A stretch of 8,554 nt of DNA, from positions 1 to 8,554 of the forward strand of contig JAZDPH010000002.1 of assembly GCA_043797735.1 (NCBI GenBank), given 5' to 3'. Origin of the DNA: BS750m-G77 sp043797735 (GTDB lineage: Bacteria; Omnitrophota; Gorgyraeia; Gygaellales; Profunditerraquicolaceae). A program made the position numbers and the translations under genes. The notes under the pieces were generated by a model that was given only the letters and a program-made list of their open reading frames with translations, had not been told where the DNA came from and searched no databases. Each line of letters opens with the position of its first letter. Position 1 is the first letter of the stretch. This document shows, one piece after another, positions 1-6,834 of the stretch.

Positions 1-31
1 AGGGGGTATAATTTTAGGAAAGAAGGGCGGG

Positions 32-1126
32 GTGAAGTATATTGACGAGTTCCGCAATAAAAAATTAGTAAAAGAGGCAGCCGCGAAAATCGCGGCAATA
101 GCCCCGAAGAGCAAAATAAATTTTATGGAGGTCTGCGGCACCCATACCCAGAGTTTCTTCAGGTTCGGCCTGCGCAGGCTCCTGCCGGATAACCTGAAGT
201 TAATCGCCGGGCCGGGCTGCCCGGTATGCGTCAGCAGCCAGGAATATATTGATAACGCTATTGCCTTGAGCGGGGATAAAGAAAATATTATCTTAACCTT
301 CGGGGATATGCTGCGTATCCCGGGAACTCGCTCCAGCCTTGAAAGGGAGCGCGCCAGATTCGGCAATGTGCGCGTAGTTTATTCGGCGATGGATGCTCTT
401 ACGCTGGCCTTGGCCTCTCCCGATAAGAAATTTATATTCCTGGCGGCGGGTTTTGAAACTACTGCCCCGACAATCGCCGTAACTATTATCACTGCCAGGA
501 AGATGAAGTTAAAGAACCTGTTTTTCTTTTGCGCCTTGAAATTAATTCCTCCGGTAATGGATTACCTGCTAAAGGGCGGGGAGTTAAACCTGCAGGGGTT
601 TTTATGCCCGGGGCATGTCTCGGCAATAATCGGGGCCAGGCCCTATGAACAGATAGCTAAGAAATACCGGATCAACTGCTGTGTTACCGGCTTTGAGCCC
701 CTGGATATGCTGGAGGGAATTTATCTGTTGTTGAACCAGCTTAGCAGAAACAGGCGGCCTTGCGTGTTAAACCAGTATACGCGCGTGGTTACAAAAGACG
801 GGAATAAATTAGCCCTCAGGATTATGAAGGAGGTTTTTGATACCTGCGGCGCCGACTGGCGTGGTTTCGGCAATGTCCCCGCCAGCGGGCTAAAGATCAG
901 AAAAGAATTCTCGCAATTTGATGCCGAGAGGGCGTTTGTTCTTAAGCGGCGGCCGGCTCAGGCGGGCAGGCGGCAAAGCAGCTGCCGTTGCGGCGATATC
1001 TTAAAGGGGCTTATTTCTCCGCGAGAGTGTCCGCTTTTTTTAAAATCCTGCCGGCCGGAAGAACCCATAGGCCCGTGCATGGTTTCAAGCGAAGGAGCGT
1101 GCAATGTCTATTATAAATACCGATAA
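32..1126 (+). CDS. hypD: Hydrogenase maturation factor HypD
   Basis: HypD works with HypC (and HypE/HypF) in the cytoplasm to assemble the Fe(CN)2CO group of [NiFe]-hydrogenases. The 364-residue protein has the usual family length and signatures: CGTHT at 35-39, GPGCPVC at 60-66, a GFETTAPT block at 140-147, PGHVSAIIG near 193-201, and a C-terminal cysteine-rich [4Fe-4S] region with C318, C320, C333, C340, C349 and C357 ending in the conserved GPCMVSSEGAC. Nothing is missing or broken. The start is GTG at 32, preceded by a purine-rich Shine-Dalgarno-like stretch (GAAGGG, 22-27). No ATG fits better. The last 23 bp overlap the next gene. In most genomes hypC precedes and hypE follows; here the next gene is unrelated, so hypE must lie elsewhere or be absent. 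Identity is very secure. Confidence 0.97.
   Translation: MKYIDEFRNKKLVKEAAAKIAAIAPKSKINFMEVCGTHTQSFFRFGLRRLLPDNLKLIAGPGCPVCVSSQEYIDNAIALSGDKENIILTFGDMLRIPGTRSSLERERARFGNVRVVYSAMDALTLALASPDKKFIFLAAGFETTAPTIAVTIITARKMKLKNLFFFCALKLIPPVMDYLLKGGELNLQGFLCPGHVSAIIGARPYEQIAKKYRINCCVTGFEPLDMLEGIYLLLNQLSRNRRPCVLNQYTRVVTKDGNKLALRIMKEVFDTCGADWRGFGNVPASGLKIRKEFSQFDAERAFVLKRRPAQAGRRQSSCRCGDILKGLISPRECPLFLKSCRPEEPIGPCMVSSEGACNVYYKYR
1091..1097 (+). promoter_or_regulatory. Shine-Dalgarno site inside the hypD 3' end
   Basis: GAAGGAG lies 6 nt upstream of the ATG at 1104. It is supplied by the hypD codons for the conserved Ser-Glu-Gly-Ala motif (SSEGAC). It supports 1104 as the start of the lipoprotein gene and implies translational coupling with hypD. 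Confidence 0.6.
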
Positions 1127-3563
1127 GATAAATCAAAAATCCAAAATCAAAAATCCAAAACTGAGATTGCTTCGCCCCTTCGGGGCTCGCAATGACAGGA
1201 GAAAGAATCTCTTTGGCCTTCTCGTAATGGCTTTTTTGCTCTCCAGCTGTGCGCAGAAGAACGGCATAAACTGCGCCCGGGAATATGCCCGTCAGGCAGA
1301 AGGCCAATACCAGCGCGCGCTCAAGGAATATAAGGAGTTAATCTCCAAAGGCAATGAGCCGGATAAATTATATTTGCGGCTTGGCCAATTATATTACAGC
1401 CACGGGGAGTTTGAAGAGGCGATAGAGGCCTTCAAAGAATCCGCTGACCCGCAGGCAAAGAAGTTTCTGGCTGTCGCATATTACCGGACGGGCAATTTTA
1501 CCGACGCGCTGGAGGCTTTTAACAGGAATGAGATTGATGATGAGGAGTACCTGTATTATTACGCCCTAACCTGCGAGAAACTGAACCTATTTGAGCAGGC
1601 CCTGGAGGCATATACAAAGATTAAGAAGGACAAGAGGTTTGTTTCTTTAGCCGGCGGGCATATTGAGGCTATCCAAAGGCAAGCCGGAGGCATCCGCCAC
1701 ATAAAAGACCTTGCGCCCCAAATAAGCAGGATTATATCCGCCGCCCCAAGCGCGCAAAATTATCCTCAGGCCGGGGCGCTTGTTTTATCCTGCGACGAGA
1801 GCATTGAGGTCACCAGCGAAGGCACGCAGGAAGTCTCCCTGCACTACCTGATTAAGATCCTTAATCAGCGGGGCAAGGAGGATTTCTCAGAGGCAAAGAT
1901 AGATTATGACTCCACTTATGAAAAGGTGGAGCTGGAGTATGCCCGCACCATTAAGCCCGACGGGCAAGTTGCGCAGGTCGGGACGCGGCACATCCGCAAC
2001 GTATCAAAATACATGAATTTCCCGCTTTACAGCAATGCCCGCCTTTTTATAATTTCCTTCCCGGAGGTGGTGGAGGGCTCAATTATAGAATACAAACTAA
2101 AAGTTTACCGCAGCCAGCTGCTTAATAAGAAAGACGTTGTCATCGCCTATCCCCTGCAGTCATCGGAACCGGTTCTGGCGGCCGGTTTCAGGGTCAGCCT
2201 TCCTCAAGAGAGGAAGCTCAACATAAGAATTATCAATGAGAAATACAATGACTTTGCGGCACCGGTTGCCCCGCATATCCAAGAAAACGACAGCCGGATT
2301 ATTTACAGCTGGCAATTCAAGGATATCCCGCAGATAATCCCTGAATCAAATATGCCGGCAAGCGTAGAGATTAACCCCACCATACTTTTATCCACATTTA
2401 ACCACTGGCAGGAAATCTACGATTGGTGGTGGGCATTAGCCAGGGATAAGATAAAGGCAGATAAGGATATCAGAAATAAAACGGAGGAGTTAACCAAGGA
2501 TAAGGCCTCTGCCGAAGAAAAAATAAGGGCAATTTATAATTTCTGCGCGCAAAAGATCCGTTATGTAGCGGTGGAGTACGGACAGGCCGGATACCAGCCG
2601 CACCCGGCCGAACTTATTTTCAAAAATAAGTACGGCGACTGCAAGGACCAAGCCATACTTCTGGTTACGATGCTGCGGGAGGCCGGAATCAAAAGCTGGC
2701 CGGTGCTTATCGCTACGAGGGAATATTATAATTTGCGCCCGGAGTTTCCCAGCGTGCTTTTTAATCATTGCATAGCCGCGCTGGAACTTGAGGGAAAGAC
2801 TATTTTTCTTGACCCGACCGCAGAAACCTGCTCTTTCGGCGACCTGCCCGCAGGCGACCAACAGAGGCGGGTATTGTTATTTAAAGAGGGCGGCTATACA
2901 ATAGAAGAGATACCGCTATATCCGGCCGAGCATAATTTCCTGAAGCAGGCCCTGAATATTAAGGTAAACAGCAATGAAGGCATTGCGGCAGGAAGAGAAG
3001 TCTTTACCCGCGGCTTCTATGACCAGGCCCAGCGCTACTGGCTGTCATATACCCAGCCCGAATTAATACGGGAGGCGCTGAAGGAAAAAATACAGGATGT
3101 CTCTATCGGCGCAAAATTGTTAAAATATGATATTGAGAATCTTGATGACCTGAATAAGCCCGTGGCGCTGCGTTATGATTTTGAAGGGCCGGAATACTTT
3201 ATCAATGCCGGGGTTTTAAGGATAATGCCGCAGTTAGCCGGCGTGGATACCTCTCTGACGGCCAAGGACAAGAGGAGTTACGCCATTGACTTTAGTTTAT
3301 TAGAAAGCAAAGAAAACACCTTTACCATTGAAATTCCCGCTAATTTTGTTATAAAATATATACCCGAGAGCGTAAGCGAGGACAGCCTCTGGATGAAGCT
3401 GGAGTTTGAGTATAATCACAGCGGCAATCAGATATCGTTTAGGCAGAAGAGCGCATTAAAGAAGAGGCAGGTTTCAGAAGATGAATATGCGGAATTTAAG
3501 GGTTTTTTAGAAGGCGTTGCCAAAAGGATTAAGCAGAGAATTATATTGGAAAGAAAACAATAA
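1104..3563 (+). CDS. TPR / DUF3857 / transglutaminase-like lipoprotein
   Basis: Probable envelope lipoprotein of 819 residues. A hydrophobic segment (about 35-48) ends in the lipobox LSSC with lipidated Cys49. Residues about 55-190 form TPR-like helical repeats (for example KLYLRLGQLYYSHGEFEEAI). About 225-400 match the DUF3857 type, which is beta-rich with a VVEGSIIEYK-like motif. About 465-590 are a transglutaminase-like core with a Cys-His-Asp triad: C513 in YGDCKDQA, H555 in FNHC, D570 in FLDPTAE. The beta-rich C-terminal part (about 610-800) resembles the usual tail of this family. The intact triad suggests a papain-like catalytic role, perhaps peptide cleavage or amide transfer, but the substrate is not known. 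The N-terminal residues before the lipobox are encoded by repeat DNA (1131-1196). The start at 1104 has a good Shine-Dalgarno; TTG at 1167 is an alternative giving a normal 28-residue signal peptide. Domain assignment is firm, cellular role is not. Confidence 0.88.
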   Translation: MSIINTDKINQKSKIKNPKLRLLRPFGARNDRRKNLFGLLVMAFLLSSCAQKNGINCAREYARQAEGQYQRALKEYKELISKGNEPDKLYLRLGQLYYSHGEFEEAIEAFKESADPQAKKFLAVAYYRTGNFTDALEAFNRNEIDDEEYLYYYALTCEKLNLFEQALEAYTKIKKDKRFVSLAGGHIEAIQRQAGGIRHIKDLAPQISRIISAAPSAQNYPQAGALVLSCDESIEVTSEGTQEVSLHYLIKILNQRGKEDFSEAKIDYDSTYEKVELEYARTIKPDGQVAQVGTRHIRNVSKYMNFPLYSNARLFIISFPEVVEGSIIEYKLKVYRSQLLNKKDVVIAYPLQSSEPVLAAGFRVSLPQERKLNIRIINEKYNDFAAPVAPHIQENDSRIIYSWQFKDIPQIIPESNMPASVEINPTILLSTFNHWQEIYDWWWALARDKIKADKDIRNKTEELTKDKASAEEKIRAIYNFCAQKIRYVAVEYGQAGYQPHPAELIFKNKYGDCKDQAILLVTMLREAGIKSWPVLIATREYYNLRPEFPSVLFNHCIAALELEGKTIFLDPTAETCSFGDLPAGDQQRRVLLFKEGGYTIEEIPLYPAEHNFLKQALNIKVNSNEGIAAGREVFTRGFYDQAQRYWLSYTQPELIREALKEKIQDVSIGAKLLKYDIENLDDLNKPVALRYDFEGPEYFINAGVLRIMPQLAGVDTSLTAKDKRSYAIDFSLLESKENTFTIEIPANFVIKYIPESVSEDSLWMKLEFEYNHSGNQISFRQKSALKKRQVSEDEYAEFKGFLEGVAKRIKQRIILERKQ
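1131..1158 (+). repeat. AT-rich 14-bp tandem direct repeat
   Basis: The 14-mer AATCAAAAATCCAA occurs twice in direct succession (1131-1144 and 1145-1158), followed by AA. It lies between the hypD stop and the palindrome at 1163-1196, and is translated as part of the lipoprotein N-terminus (residues about 10-19, rich in Lys, Asn, Gln). Similar AAAATC-type strings occur as dispersed intergenic repeats in several bacterial groups. That parallel is from memory and is not tested here. Confidence 0.7.
1163..1196. repeat. REP-like palindromic repeat
   Basis: An imperfect hairpin: ATTGC (1166-1170) pairs with GCAAT (1189-1193), and GCCCC (1174-1178) pairs with GGGGC (1182-1186) around a TTC loop, with a small internal loop between the stems. 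The arrangement GATTGCTTCG...CTCGCAATGAC looks like a dispersed bacterial palindrome that often yields spurious minus-strand peptides reading VIASPEGAKQS; exactly that phrase appears on the minus strand here. It sits inside the lipoprotein reading frame, where it encodes the basic stretch before the signal-peptide core. Confidence 0.7.
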
Positions 3564-3565
3564 TT

Positions 3566-5470
3566 ATGCCTAGAGGAAAGTCAGAGCGCGAACGCAGGAA
3601 ATATATCCGGCTGGATTCGGCCTTTCCGGTGCAGTTTCAGATCCTGGCTGCGGATAGGGAGCGTTCCTTATCCGGATGCCTGCAGGGCTTTACCAATAAC
3701 GTCGGCAAAGGCGGTATTTGCCTGGCGGTGAATAATTTAACCCCGGCATTAGCCGAGATAGTGAAGGAGCGTAAGGCTGTTTTTGCCCTGGACATACAGA
3801 TGCCCCTGGCGGCCAAGGCGGTCAAGGCAACGGCCAAAGCGGCCTGGATAGAGGCGGTCCCGGCCTGCCCCAGCAGTTACCTTATCGGTTTAAGTTACGA
3901 AAATATCGACCCGGTTGCAAACAGCAGGTTGATCCGTTATGCCCGGAGCAAGAAGTTGATGATACCGGTATTGCTGGGGATAATTATTATTTTCGCTCTG
4001 GGCTTCGGGCTGAATAGTTACATCAGCGCAAAGTTAATCAAAGGCAACAAGGCGCTGGTTGCTCAACTGGTGGCTATGGTGCAGAGATCCAGCATTGCCA
4101 AACAAAAAGTAAAGGCGATAAACAAGGAAAGAGAAGACCTCCAGGTAAGCCTTAAGGCCGTCCAACTGCAGATACGCGTAGCAGAGGAGGAAGGCATAAG
4201 GTCCGCTAATAATAAAAAGGAGTTAGCGCCCCTGCTTGAAAAACTAAACCAAGAGAAGGAGTCTTTGCAGGAGAGGCTGATTACTATTCAGGGCCAGGAG
4301 ACGGTGATTACCGAGGACCTCTTGCAGTTGGATAAGATAAAGACTACCTTGGAAGAGGCTAATTTAGAAAAGATGTATAAGTGGCTGAAACGGCGCCAGA
4401 ACCCGCGCACCGGCTTACTGGTAAGTATCGATGGTAAGCAGGATGCGCAGAATCAGGCCCTTACTTATGAGCAGGCCCTGGCAGTCCAGGCCTACACTCA
4501 TTTTTCTGACTTTGAGCGGGCGCGTAAGGTCCTTAATTTTTTCAAAAAACGGGCCCAGAAGTTAGGCGGCCTGTACCAGGATGTCTATTATGTCAATACC
4601 GGCAGGCCGATAGGAAAAGTTCGGCAAACCGGGCCGAACATTGCCTTAGCCATAGCCGCAGCGCACTATACGGATAAAACAGGCGACCAGCGTTACCTGA
4701 TTATAGCCGAGGAGATTGCGGAAAAGATTATGCATTTACAGAGCCAGGATAAAGAAGGAGGCATTCCTTCCAGAGAGGCAGTAGCGCATTATTCTGCCAA
4801 AGACAACCTGGATGCTTACGCATTATTTACTATGTTATATAAGATCACCCGGCAGCGGCAATACCAGGAGGCATGCACAAAGACATGGAATTGGCTGCTT
4901 AAATATATCTATGAAAAAAACGGGATTCAGCCGCAGGATCCGGAAGCCAATATTGCCAGCGATACTTCCGCCTGGGCAATTGCGGCTGTTGGCCCGGAAA
5001 AATTGGAGGAGTCCGGCATTAATCCGGACAGGGTTATAGAATTTGCCGAAAACACCTGTAACGTTAAAACTTGTTATATGCGGCCGGAGGGCCAGAGCGT
5101 TGAGGTAAAAGGATTTGATTTCTCTCCGCGCAAAGATGCGGCTGACAACGGCAGTATTTCTTCTGAGCGGACTGCGCAAATGGTTATAGCCTTTAAGATA
5201 GTATCTGATTTTTACTATCAAAAGGGGATGGTGGCGAAGGCGCGCGCCTATGCCTCAAAGATTAATGAATATTTGGCCACATTGGATAATATGGTTATCT
5301 CCAGCCCCTCTGTTTATGGGCAGGGGGCCAGCTGCCTGCCTTATTCCAGCGAAGACGCCTGGGATACCTGCGGGGACAACAAGATACTCAGGAGTAATTC
5401 CGTAGGAAGCCTGGCCGGCACGGTGTATGTGCTTTTTGCCTACTATAACTATAATCCCCTGAAGCTATAG
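3566..5470 (+). CDS. PilZ domain / TM / coiled coil / alpha-alpha barrel-like protein
   Basis: A 634-residue single-pass inner-membrane protein of unusual composition. Residues about 8-128 are a PilZ-type c-di-GMP-binding domain: the RxxxR motif is R11-K-Y-I-R15, and the second motif reads N45-V-G-K-G-G50, so the usual Ser of (D/N)xSxxG is Gly. A membrane helix spans about 131-152, preceded by basic residues (RYARSKK), which places PilZ in the cytoplasm and the rest outside. Residues about 160-270 are a charged coiled coil. Residues about 270-634 are helical with repeated motifs (TYEQALAVQAY, GPNIALAIAAAHY, DNLDAYALFTMLYK, SDTSAWAIAAVG) resembling six-hairpin glycosidase or epimerase-like alpha/alpha barrels; catalytic residues cannot be named. 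It starts 2 bp after the preceding stop with no strong Shine-Dalgarno, so it is probably translationally coupled. A role in polysaccharide or envelope metabolism under c-di-GMP control is inference. Confidence 0.8.
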   Translation: MPRGKSERERRKYIRLDSAFPVQFQILAADRERSLSGCLQGFTNNVGKGGICLAVNNLTPALAEIVKERKAVFALDIQMPLAAKAVKATAKAAWIEAVPACPSSYLIGLSYENIDPVANSRLIRYARSKKLMIPVLLGIIIIFALGFGLNSYISAKLIKGNKALVAQLVAMVQRSSIAKQKVKAINKEREDLQVSLKAVQLQIRVAEEEGIRSANNKKELAPLLEKLNQEKESLQERLITIQGQETVITEDLLQLDKIKTTLEEANLEKMYKWLKRRQNPRTGLLVSIDGKQDAQNQALTYEQALAVQAYTHFSDFERARKVLNFFKKRAQKLGGLYQDVYYVNTGRPIGKVRQTGPNIALAIAAAHYTDKTGDQRYLIIAEEIAEKIMHLQSQDKEGGIPSREAVAHYSAKDNLDAYALFTMLYKITRQRQYQEACTKTWNWLLKYIYEKNGIQPQDPEANIASDTSAWAIAAVGPEKLEESGINPDRVIEFAENTCNVKTCYMRPEGQSVEVKGFDFSPRKDAADNGSISSERTAQMVIAFKIVSDFYYQKGMVAKARAYASKINEYLATLDNMVISSPSVYGQGASCLPYSSEDAWDTCGDNKILRSNSVGSLAGTVYVLFAYYNYNPLKL

Positions 5471-5472
5471 AG

Positions 5473-6132
5473 TTGAAAAACAGGTTTTATTTAATATATA
5501 GGAAGTTATATAACCGTTTCGGGCCGCAATATTGGTGGCCGGCAGATAACGCTTTGGAGGTTATGCTGGGGGCGGTGCTCACCCAGAATACCAGCTGGGC
5601 CAACGTAGAGCAGGCGATAGCCAACCTTAAGAAAAAAAGATTATTGAAATTCGAGAGGCTCCTCTGCCTGCCGCAGGGGCGGCTTTCTTTGCTGATACGC
5701 CCTGCCGGTTACTATAACGTCAAGGCAAAGCGGCTGATGAATTTTTTAAAATTCTTAGACGCATCCTGCCGCGGCAACATTAAAAAGATGCGCCGCGGCA
5801 AGGCCGGGGATTTACGCCGTAAGCTTCTTGAGGTAAACGGCATAGGCCCGGAGACGGCGGATTCAATATTGCTCTATGCCTTAGAGAAGCCTGTTTTTGT
5901 CGTTGATGCCTATACTAAAAGGATATTTTCAAGGCACGGCTTTATTAAGCCGGGCGCAGATTACCACCAGGTGCAGGGGCTTTTTATGCGCGGCCTAAAG
6001 AAAGATGTGTGGTTATTCAATGAGTACCATGCGCTTTTAGTCCGCCTGGGCAAGGAGTTTTGCCTGAAGAATAAGCCTAAATGCAGCCTCTGCCCCTTGA
6101 ATTCATCCGAATTTTACCTAGGGGATAATTAA
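5473..6132 (+). CDS. HhH-GPD DNA glycosylase, MagIII/endonuclease III-like
   Basis: A base-excision-repair glycosylase of 219 residues. Residues 18-23 (PQYWWP) and LTQNT at 36-40 are typical of the EndoIII-like 3-methyladenine glycosylases (Helicobacter MagIII, about 218 residues). The helix-hairpin-helix is at about 119-133 (LEVNGIGPETADSIL), followed by catalytic Asp145 in VVDAYTKR. The position of the Nth catalytic Lys in the HhH is Glu127, which argues for a monofunctional glycosylase without beta-lyase activity. The C-terminal cluster motif C-x6-C-x2-C-x5-C keeps C197, C204 and C207, but the fourth position is Glu213, so the [4Fe-4S] cluster is doubtful. The start is TTG at 5473, 2 bp after the previous stop. 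The first ATG (5563) would remove the conserved WWP region, so TTG is preferred despite a weak Shine-Dalgarno. The substrate (3-methyladenine or another alkylated purine) is inferred from the family. Confidence 0.88.
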   Translation: MKNRFYLIYRKLYNRFGPQYWWPADNALEVMLGAVLTQNTSWANVEQAIANLKKKRLLKFERLLCLPQGRLSLLIRPAGYYNVKAKRLMNFLKFLDASCRGNIKKMRRGKAGDLRRKLLEVNGIGPETADSILLYALEKPVFVVDAYTKRIFSRHGFIKPGADYHQVQGLFMRGLKKDVWLFNEYHALLVRLGKEFCLKNKPKCSLCPLNSSEFYLGDN

Positions 6133-6137
6133 AACAA

Positions 6138-6143
6138 AAGGAG
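6138..6143 (+). promoter_or_regulatory. Shine-Dalgarno site for the beta-barrel gene
   Basis: AAGGAG lies 4 nt before the ATG at 6148. It is one of the clearest Shine-Dalgarno sites in the window and fixes the start of the exported protein. Confidence 0.6.
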
Positions 6144-6147
6144 CGCT

Positions 6148-6831
6148 ATGCGCAATCTATTATTGGCCTTCGTTTTTGTTTTTTTCCTGGCCTCGGCCTC
6201 TTGCGGGGCCCCCTGTTACGGCACGAAGATGCCCGCAAGGAATAAGATTTTTGCCGGCGCTCAGTATTATAATATCTTTAAGAGGTACCTTGAGGGCAGC
6301 GATAACGGAAAAATGAGCAGCCAGCAGGAATTCGTGCTGCTTTCATACGGGATTTTTGACTGGCTCTCTATCGACCTGAAAGGAGGCGCCGGAGACATAA
6401 AACAGCAGTTTCCGGGGCGTGACAGGCTTAATTATTCCGAGTTTCTCGGAGGCGGCTACGGGTTTCGCCTGAGGGCTTACGAGAAAGAAAAGATAAAGGC
6501 AGCTTTTGGTTTTCAGCATATCAGCATACATCCTAAGATCCTGCATCCGGCCGGCCAAAAAAATAAAGCGGTGCTGGATGACTGGCAGTTATCCGCGCTT
6601 GTTTCGTATGATTTCAAAAAAATAACCCCTTACCTGGGGGGCAGGTGGTCAAGGGCCGATTATATTCACTGGGTGGACGGAGAAAGAAGCAGGGTAAAGT
6701 CTGAACTTGATAAAAGCTTCGGTTTTATCTACGGCTGCGACATAGCGCTTACAGAAAGAATGTGGCTTAATCTTGAAGGGCAGGCCTTTGACAGCGACGC
6801 CTTTGCCTTGAGCCTTAATTACTCCTTCTAA
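6148..6831 (+). CDS. Putative outer-membrane beta-barrel protein
   Basis: A 227-residue exported protein. The N-terminus has one basic residue, a strongly hydrophobic core (about 4-14) and a likely signal-peptidase I site after Ala-Ser-Ala (15-17). Cys19 is not in a proper lipobox, because position -3 is Ala rather than Leu, so lipidation is unlikely. The mature part alternates polar and hydrophobic residues in strand-like stretches separated by charged turns: about 62-80, 95-107, 116-128, 144-155, 158-170, 187-200 and 205-227. It ends in LNYSF, and a terminal Phe is the classical sorting signal of beta-barrel outer-membrane proteins. The size fits a small barrel of about 8-10 strands. No specific family is recognised and no function is assigned. 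It is 15 bp downstream of the glycosylase gene and 3 bp upstream of the peptidase gene. Confidence 0.72.
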   Translation: MRNLLLAFVFVFFLASASCGAPCYGTKMPARNKIFAGAQYYNIFKRYLEGSDNGKMSSQQEFVLLSYGIFDWLSIDLKGGAGDIKQQFPGRDRLNYSEFLGGGYGFRLRAYEKEKIKAAFGFQHISIHPKILHPAGQKNKAVLDDWQLSALVSYDFKKITPYLGGRWSRADYIHWVDGERSRVKSELDKSFGFIYGCDIALTERMWLNLEGQAFDSDAFALSLNYSF

Positions 6832-6834
6832 AAT

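Noticed and set aside
1..11. End of an upstream hypC gene (GGG GTA TAA in frame 3)
   Set aside because: The spacing fits a preceding gene's stop codon, but two residues are far too few to identify one.
7..12. TATAAT as a -10 promoter element for hypD
   Set aside because: The -35 region is outside the window and hypD is normally internal to an operon, so the match may be chance.
1011..1307. 98-codon minus-strand ORF across the hypD/lipoprotein junction
   Set aside because: It is the reverse reading of the palindromic repeat (VIASPEGAKQS phrase) and of two well-supported plus-strand genes; no ribosome-binding site or family resemblance.
2490..2861. 123-codon minus-strand ORF
   Set aside because: It lies wholly inside the transglutaminase domain, which has an intact triad on the plus strand.
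4835..5221. 128-codon minus-strand ORF (and the 75-codon plus-strand ORF at 4812-5039)
   Set aside because: Both lie in other frames inside the PilZ fusion gene and show no domain, signal or start-site evidence.
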